Source: Pseudomonas sp. GV085 (GTDB lineage: Bacteria > Pseudomonadota > Gammaproteobacteria > Pseudomonadales > Pseudomonadaceae). From it: DNA of 64,000 nucleotides. Both the position numbers and the translations under genes were made by a program. The stretch is from the NCBI RefSeq assembly GCF_003050925.1, contig NZ_QAOV01000001.1, forward strand, positions 62,001 through 126,000, in the 5' to 3' direction. Positions 60,183 to 64,000 of this stretch are shown piece by piece (positions within the stretch are counted from its first letter, which is position 1; each line of letters begins with the position of its first letter). The notes beneath the pieces are model-generated. The model did no database searches, was not told the origin of the DNA, and saw nothing but the letters and a program-made list of their open reading frames with translations.

Positions 60183-60849
60183 CACGGCTCTCCAGCACAT
60201 AACCCATGCCGCGAATGGTGTGCAGCAGTTTCTCTTCGAACGGCCCGTCGAGCTTGGCTCGCAGGCGTTTGATCGCGACTTCGACGACGTTGGCATCGCT
60301 GTCGAAATTGATGTCCCAGACCATTTCGGCAATGGCGGTTTTCGACAGGATTTCACCCTGACGCCGGGCCAGCACGCTGAGCAGCGAGAACTCCTTGGCG
60401 GTCAGGTCCAGCCGTGCGCCACCTCGAGTCGCCTTGCGGCTGATCAAATCTATCCACAGGTCGGCGATGCTCACTTGCACCGGTTCGTGCCCACCGCTGC
60501 GTCGGGTCAGCGCTTGCAGGCGTGCCACCAGTTCAAGGAAGGAAAACGGTTTGCCCAGATAGTCATCGGCACCTTCACGCAGGCCCTTGATGCGGTCTTC
60601 CACACGCTCGCGGGCGGTGAGCATGATCACCGGGGTTTGCTTGCGCGCACGCAGGGCGCGCAACACACCGAAGCCGTCGAGGCCCGGCAGCATCACGTCG
60701 AGGACGATCACCGCGTAGTCGCTCTCCAGCGCCAGGTGCAGGCCTTCCACACCATCGCGGGCCAGATCCACGGTGAAACCCTGTTCCGTCAGGCCGCGAT
60801 GCAGATAGTCCGCGGTTTTTTCTTCGTCTTCGATAATCAGAACGCGCAT
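60172..60849 (-). CDS. OmpR-family response regulator (heavy-metal type, CusR-like)
   Basis: The 225-aa protein has a receiver domain with phospho-acceptor Asp51 (VIVLDVMLPGLDG), acidic pocket Glu7/Asp8 and Lys100 in GKPF. The winged-helix DNA-binding domain ends VVEVAIKRLRAKLDGPFEEKLLHTIRGMGYVLE. It lies 8 bp after the RND gene stop and overlaps the kinase start, so pump and regulator are on one transcript. Autoregulation of that operon is likely. Confidence 0.94.
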   Translation of the reverse strand: MRVLIIEDEEKTADYLHRGLTEQGFTVDLARDGVEGLHLALESDYAVIVLDVMLPGLDGFGVLRALRARKQTPVIMLTARERVEDRIKGLREGADDYLGKPFSFLELVARLQALTRRSGGHEPVQVSIADLWIDLISRKATRGGARLDLTAKEFSLLSVLARRQGEILSKTAIAEMVWDINFDSDANVVEVAIKRLRAKLDGPFEEKLLHTIRGMGYVLESRGVQ

Positions 60850-60857
60850 GACCCGCC

Positions 60858-63800
60858 TCAGTCTGTGCTCGCCAGCGCCGGGACTGGCGCAGGTTTAGGT
60901 CGATGGAACAGACGCTCCAGCCACAAGTATATGACCGGCGTAGTGAACAGGGTCAGCGCCTGGCTCACCAGCAAGCCGCCGACCACCGCGATCCCCAGGG
61001 GCTGGCGCAATTCGGCGCCGGTGCCATAGCCGAGCATCAGCGGCAGGGCGCCGAGCAGGGCGGCGAGGGTGGTCATGATGATCGGCCGGAACCGCGTGAT
61101 GCAGGCCTTGAAGATCGCTTCTTCAGGTGACAGTCCGCCATTGCGCTGCGCTTCGAGGGCGAAGTCGATCATCAGGATGCCGTTTTTCTTGACGATACCG
61201 ATCAACAGCACCAGGCCGATCAAGGCCATGATCGAAAAGTCCTGGCCGCAGATCCACAGCATGATCACCGCGCCGAGGCCCGCTGAAGGCAAGGTCGAAA
61301 TGATCGTCAGCGGGTGCACGAAACTCTCGTAGAGCACGCCGAGAATGATGTACACCGCCACCAGCGCTGCCAGGATCAGCCACGGCTGGCTGGCCAGCGA
61401 ACTCTGGAACGCCTGGGCCGCGCCCTGGAAATTGCCGCTGATGGCGGTCGGCATGCCGATGTCGACTTTGGCCTGGTTGAGCATGATCACCGCATCGCCC
61501 AACGCTACGCCGGGGGCCAGGTTGAATGACAGGTTGGCCGCCGGGAACATGCCGTCATGGGCGATGGACAGCGGGCCGATGGTCGGCGCATCGAACCTGG
61601 CCAGGGCCGACAGCGGCACCATCTCCCCGCTCAGGGGCGAGCGCAGGTAGAAGTAATTGAGGCTTTCGGCCTTGCCGCGCTGCCTGGTGTCCAGCTCCAG
61701 GATCACGTTGTACTGGTTGACCTGGGTCTGGAATTCATTGATCTGGCGCTGGCCGAAGGCATCGTACAGCGCTTCGTCGACGTCGCTGGCGGTCAGGCCG
61801 AAACGGGCTGCGGCGCTACGGTCGATGCTGATATGGGTGATGCTGCCGCCCAGTTGCAAGTCATTGGAAATGTCGCGGAAAGCCGGGTTGGCGCGCAGTT
61901 TTTCCGTCAGGCGCTGGGTCCAGGTGCTGAGTGTGCCGCCGTCGTTGCTCTTGAGTACATATTGGTACTGGGCACGGCTTGGGCCGGAGCTGAGGTTGAT
62001 GTCCTGGCCGGCGCGCAGGTACAGGACGATACCCGGTACTTTCATCAGTTGCGGACGAATCCGGTCGATGAACTGGCTGGCGGAGACGTCGCGGTCGCCA
62101 CGTTTTTTCAGGGTGATCCAGAAGCGGCCATTGGCGATGGTCTGGTTGCTGCCCGAGACACCGACGGAATGTGAAAACGTTTCGACTGCGGGATCGGCAG
62201 CGACGATTTCGGCCATCGTCAGGTGTTTTTTCACCATGTCGCCATAGGAAATATCGGCAGCAGCTTCGGTGGTGCCGAAGACGAAACCGGTGTCCTGGAT
62301 CGGGAAGAAACCCTTGGGAATGAAAATGTAACCGGCGACGGCCAGACCCAGCGACAAAGCAAACACACCGATCATCGTTTTCTGGTGGGCGAGGGCATGG
62401 TGCAGGCCTTTTTCGTACCAGGCCAACAGGCGTTCACCGAAGCCCGGTTTGTCGTGGGCGTGATGCACCGGCGCGCGCATGAACAACGCGGCCAGCATCG
62501 GCGCCAGAGTCAGGGATACCACCACCGAAATCATGATGGTCGAGGTGGCAGTCAGGGCGAACTCCTTGAACAACCGCCCGACCACGCCGCCCATGAACAG
62601 CAGCGGAATGAACGCTGCCACCAGCGAGAAACTGATCGACACCACGGTGAAGCCGATCTCCCCGGCGCCCTTGATCGCCGCTTCGCGCATGCCTTCGCCG
62701 GCCTCCAGGTGCCGGTGAATGTTTTCCACCACCACGATCGCATCATCGACCACAAAGCCCACGGCCACCACGATCGCCACCAGCGTCAGGTTGTTCAGGC
62801 TGAAGCCCATCACATACATCAGGGCAAAGCTGGCGATCAGCGAAACCCCCAGCACCGCCGAGACGATCAAGGTCGCCGACAACTGACGCAGGAACAGCGC
62901 CATCACCGCCACCACCAGCATGATGGCGATCAGCAGGGTGATTTCCACTTCATGCAACGAGGCACGGATGGTCTGGGTGCGGTCGATCAGCGTCTTGACC
63001 TGCACCGAGGCGGGGAGCATCGCTTCCAGCGCCGGCAAGGCGGCCTGGATGCGGTCCACGGTTTCGACGATGTTGGCCCCCGGCTGGCGGAAGATCACCA
63101 GGTTTACCCCCGGTTGCGAGCCTGCCCAAGCCTGGATGTAGGCATCTTCCGAGCCGTTGACGACTTTGGCGACATCGCGCAGATGAACCGGCGCACCGTC
63201 TTTGTAGGAAACAATCAGCTGGCTGTAGTCCTCAGGGTGGAACAACTGGTCGTTGGTGGACAGGGTCGAGATGCTCGACTCCCCGTACAGCGCACCCTTG
63301 GCAAGGTTGAGGCTGGTCTGCTGGATCGCCAGGCGGATGTCGGCGAGGGTCAGGCCAATGGCCGCGAGCTTGTCCGCCGAAACCTGAACGCGGATCGCCG
63401 GACGCTGCTGACCGGTGATGACGACCTGGCCTACACCGTCGACCTGACTGAGCTGACGGGACAACAGGGTTTCCGTCAGGTCGCTGAGCTGCGGGCCGGG
63501 CATCAGCGAGGAGTTGACGCTGAGGATCAGCACCGGGCTGTCGGCCGGGTTGACCTTGCGCCAGGTCGGCAGGTTCGGCATGTCCTTGGGCAGTTTGCCC
63601 GCGGCAGTATTGATCGCCGCCTGCACTTCCTGGGCGGCGGTGTCGATACTCTTGTCGAGGGTGAATTGCAGGGTCAGGTTGGTCGAGCCCAGTGCACTGC
63701 TCGAGGTCATCTGGGTCACGCCGGGAATGGCGCTGAATTGCACTTCAAGAGGCGTGGCCACCGACGAAGCCATGGTTTCCGGGTTGGCGCCGGGCAGTTG

Positions 63801-63959
63801 CGCGGCCACCTGGATGGTCGGGAATTCTGCCTCCGGCAACGGCGCTACCGGCAGGCGCGGAAACGCGATGACACCCAGCAGCACCAGGGCGAACGTCAGC
63901 AGGACCGTGGCCACCGGGTGGTCGATGCACCAGGCTGAAATCGAACCATGACCCTTCAT
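60858..63959 (-). CDS. RND efflux pump inner-membrane subunit (MuxC/MdtC-like)
   Basis: The 1033-aa transporter has twelve expected membrane helices and two large periplasmic loops. The proton-relay pair occurs in VAVGFVVDDAIVVVENIHRH (helix 4), with the lysine in IGIVKKNGILMIDFA (helix 10). It best resembles MuxC/MdtC, the second of two different pump subunits that work as a heteromer with MuxB/MdtB. The start overlaps the stop of the upstream gene (ATGA). Substrates in relatives include novobiocin and aztreonam; here this is inference. Confidence 0.92.
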   Translation of the reverse strand: MKGHGSISAWCIDHPVATVLLTFALVLLGVIAFPRLPVAPLPEAEFPTIQVAAQLPGANPETMASSVATPLEVQFSAIPGVTQMTSSSALGSTNLTLQFTLDKSIDTAAQEVQAAINTAAGKLPKDMPNLPTWRKVNPADSPVLILSVNSSLMPGPQLSDLTETLLSRQLSQVDGVGQVVITGQQRPAIRVQVSADKLAAIGLTLADIRLAIQQTSLNLAKGALYGESSISTLSTNDQLFHPEDYSQLIVSYKDGAPVHLRDVAKVVNGSEDAYIQAWAGSQPGVNLVIFRQPGANIVETVDRIQAALPALEAMLPASVQVKTLIDRTQTIRASLHEVEITLLIAIMLVVAVMALFLRQLSATLIVSAVLGVSLIASFALMYVMGFSLNNLTLVAIVVAVGFVVDDAIVVVENIHRHLEAGEGMREAAIKGAGEIGFTVVSISFSLVAAFIPLLFMGGVVGRLFKEFALTATSTIMISVVVSLTLAPMLAALFMRAPVHHAHDKPGFGERLLAWYEKGLHHALAHQKTMIGVFALSLGLAVAGYIFIPKGFFPIQDTGFVFGTTEAAADISYGDMVKKHLTMAEIVAADPAVETFSHSVGVSGSNQTIANGRFWITLKKRGDRDVSASQFIDRIRPQLMKVPGIVLYLRAGQDINLSSGPSRAQYQYVLKSNDGGTLSTWTQRLTEKLRANPAFRDISNDLQLGGSITHISIDRSAAARFGLTASDVDEALYDAFGQRQINEFQTQVNQYNVILELDTRQRGKAESLNYFYLRSPLSGEMVPLSALARFDAPTIGPLSIAHDGMFPAANLSFNLAPGVALGDAVIMLNQAKVDIGMPTAISGNFQGAAQAFQSSLASQPWLILAALVAVYIILGVLYESFVHPLTIISTLPSAGLGAVIMLWICGQDFSIMALIGLVLLIGIVKKNGILMIDFALEAQRNGGLSPEEAIFKACITRFRPIIMTTLAALLGALPLMLGYGTGAELRQPLGIAVVGGLLVSQALTLFTTPVIYLWLERLFHRPKPAPVPALASTD

Positions 63960-64000
63960 TGCGCCGCCTCCGATCGCACCACTTGCGGCGGCTCGGTCAG
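63956..64000 (-). CDS. C-terminal end of the preceding RND operon gene (probably MuxB/MdtB-like; cut by window edge)
   Basis: Fourteen codons ending LTEPPQVVRSEAAQ-stop read into the ATG of the next gene with an ATGA overlap. The sequence is too short to identify by itself. In muxABC/mdtABC operons the gene upstream of the MuxC-type subunit is the partner RND subunit, so that is the best guess. Confidence 0.7.
   Translation of the reverse strand: MTEPPQVVRSEAAQ

Overview
The window is chromosomal DNA from a Pseudomonas of the fluorescens/putida type. The evidence is high GC with strong GC3 bias, the order lpoA-yraN-diaA-dolP / rsmI / rnpB / mraZ-to-lpxC, the sspAB-petABC-rpsI-rplM block, a 451-aa TrpS with a C-terminal extension, and Pseudomonas-type REP elements. 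I see no prophage, insertion sequence, integron, CRISPR array or tRNA. Most of the sequence is core genome.

Layout. 1-9.7 kb: the 5' part of mqo, small conserved genes and lipoproteins, a glycerolipid-type acyltransferase, a CPXCG / DUF2007 / SRAP cluster, an M48 lipoprotein protease, a TMEM165/GDT1 transporter behind a probable yybP-ykoY manganese riboswitch, rsmC and a glycerate dehydrogenase. 9.8-18.9 kb: a LysE-type exporter, then an acyl-CoA ligase, a DUF1302 protein, a DUF1329 protein and a 912-aa MalT-like LuxR regulator. This is the least understood functional group here. 18.9-28.1 kb: an MBL hydrolase, an OmpA-like lipoprotein, zapG, an alpha/beta hydrolase, trpS, zapE, a GlxA-type regulator divergent from an acyl-CoA dehydrogenase, and a Tas-like reductase. 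28.2-33.2 kb: rplM-rpsI, petABC (cytochrome bc1) and sspAB. 33.3-36.8 kb (minus strand): lpoA-yraN-diaA-dolP. 36.9-38.3 kb: rsmI and the RNase P RNA. 38.7-56.6 kb: the complete division and cell-wall cluster mraZ-rsmH-ftsL-ftsI-murE-murF-mraY-murD-ftsW-murG-murC-ddlB-ftsQ-ftsA-ftsZ-lpxC, most junctions overlapping. 56.6-64 kb (minus strand): a diguanylate cyclase, a small secreted protein, and an operon of two RND pump subunits followed by a two-component system.

How they work together. The mraZ-lpxC run supplies peptidoglycan precursors, the septal synthase pair FtsW/FtsI, the Z ring and the committed step of lipid A synthesis. LpoA, ZapE, ZapG, DiaA and DolP serve division, replication timing and the envelope from nearby loci. 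The acyl-CoA ligase and DUF1302 promoters share a 10-bp motif at the same distance from a -10 hexamer, so a common activator, perhaps the adjacent MalT-like protein, is plausible.

No wholly new defence or mobile system is visible. The observations most worth pursuing are: the shared promoter signature of the acyl-CoA ligase/DUF1302/DUF1329 module; the riboswitch with a 10-bp competing stem; an SRAP protein lacking two of the family's active-site residues; a perfect 35-bp-arm palindrome that copies the end of sspB and abuts a REP pair; and a tandem 8-bp repeat between ftsA and ftsZ.
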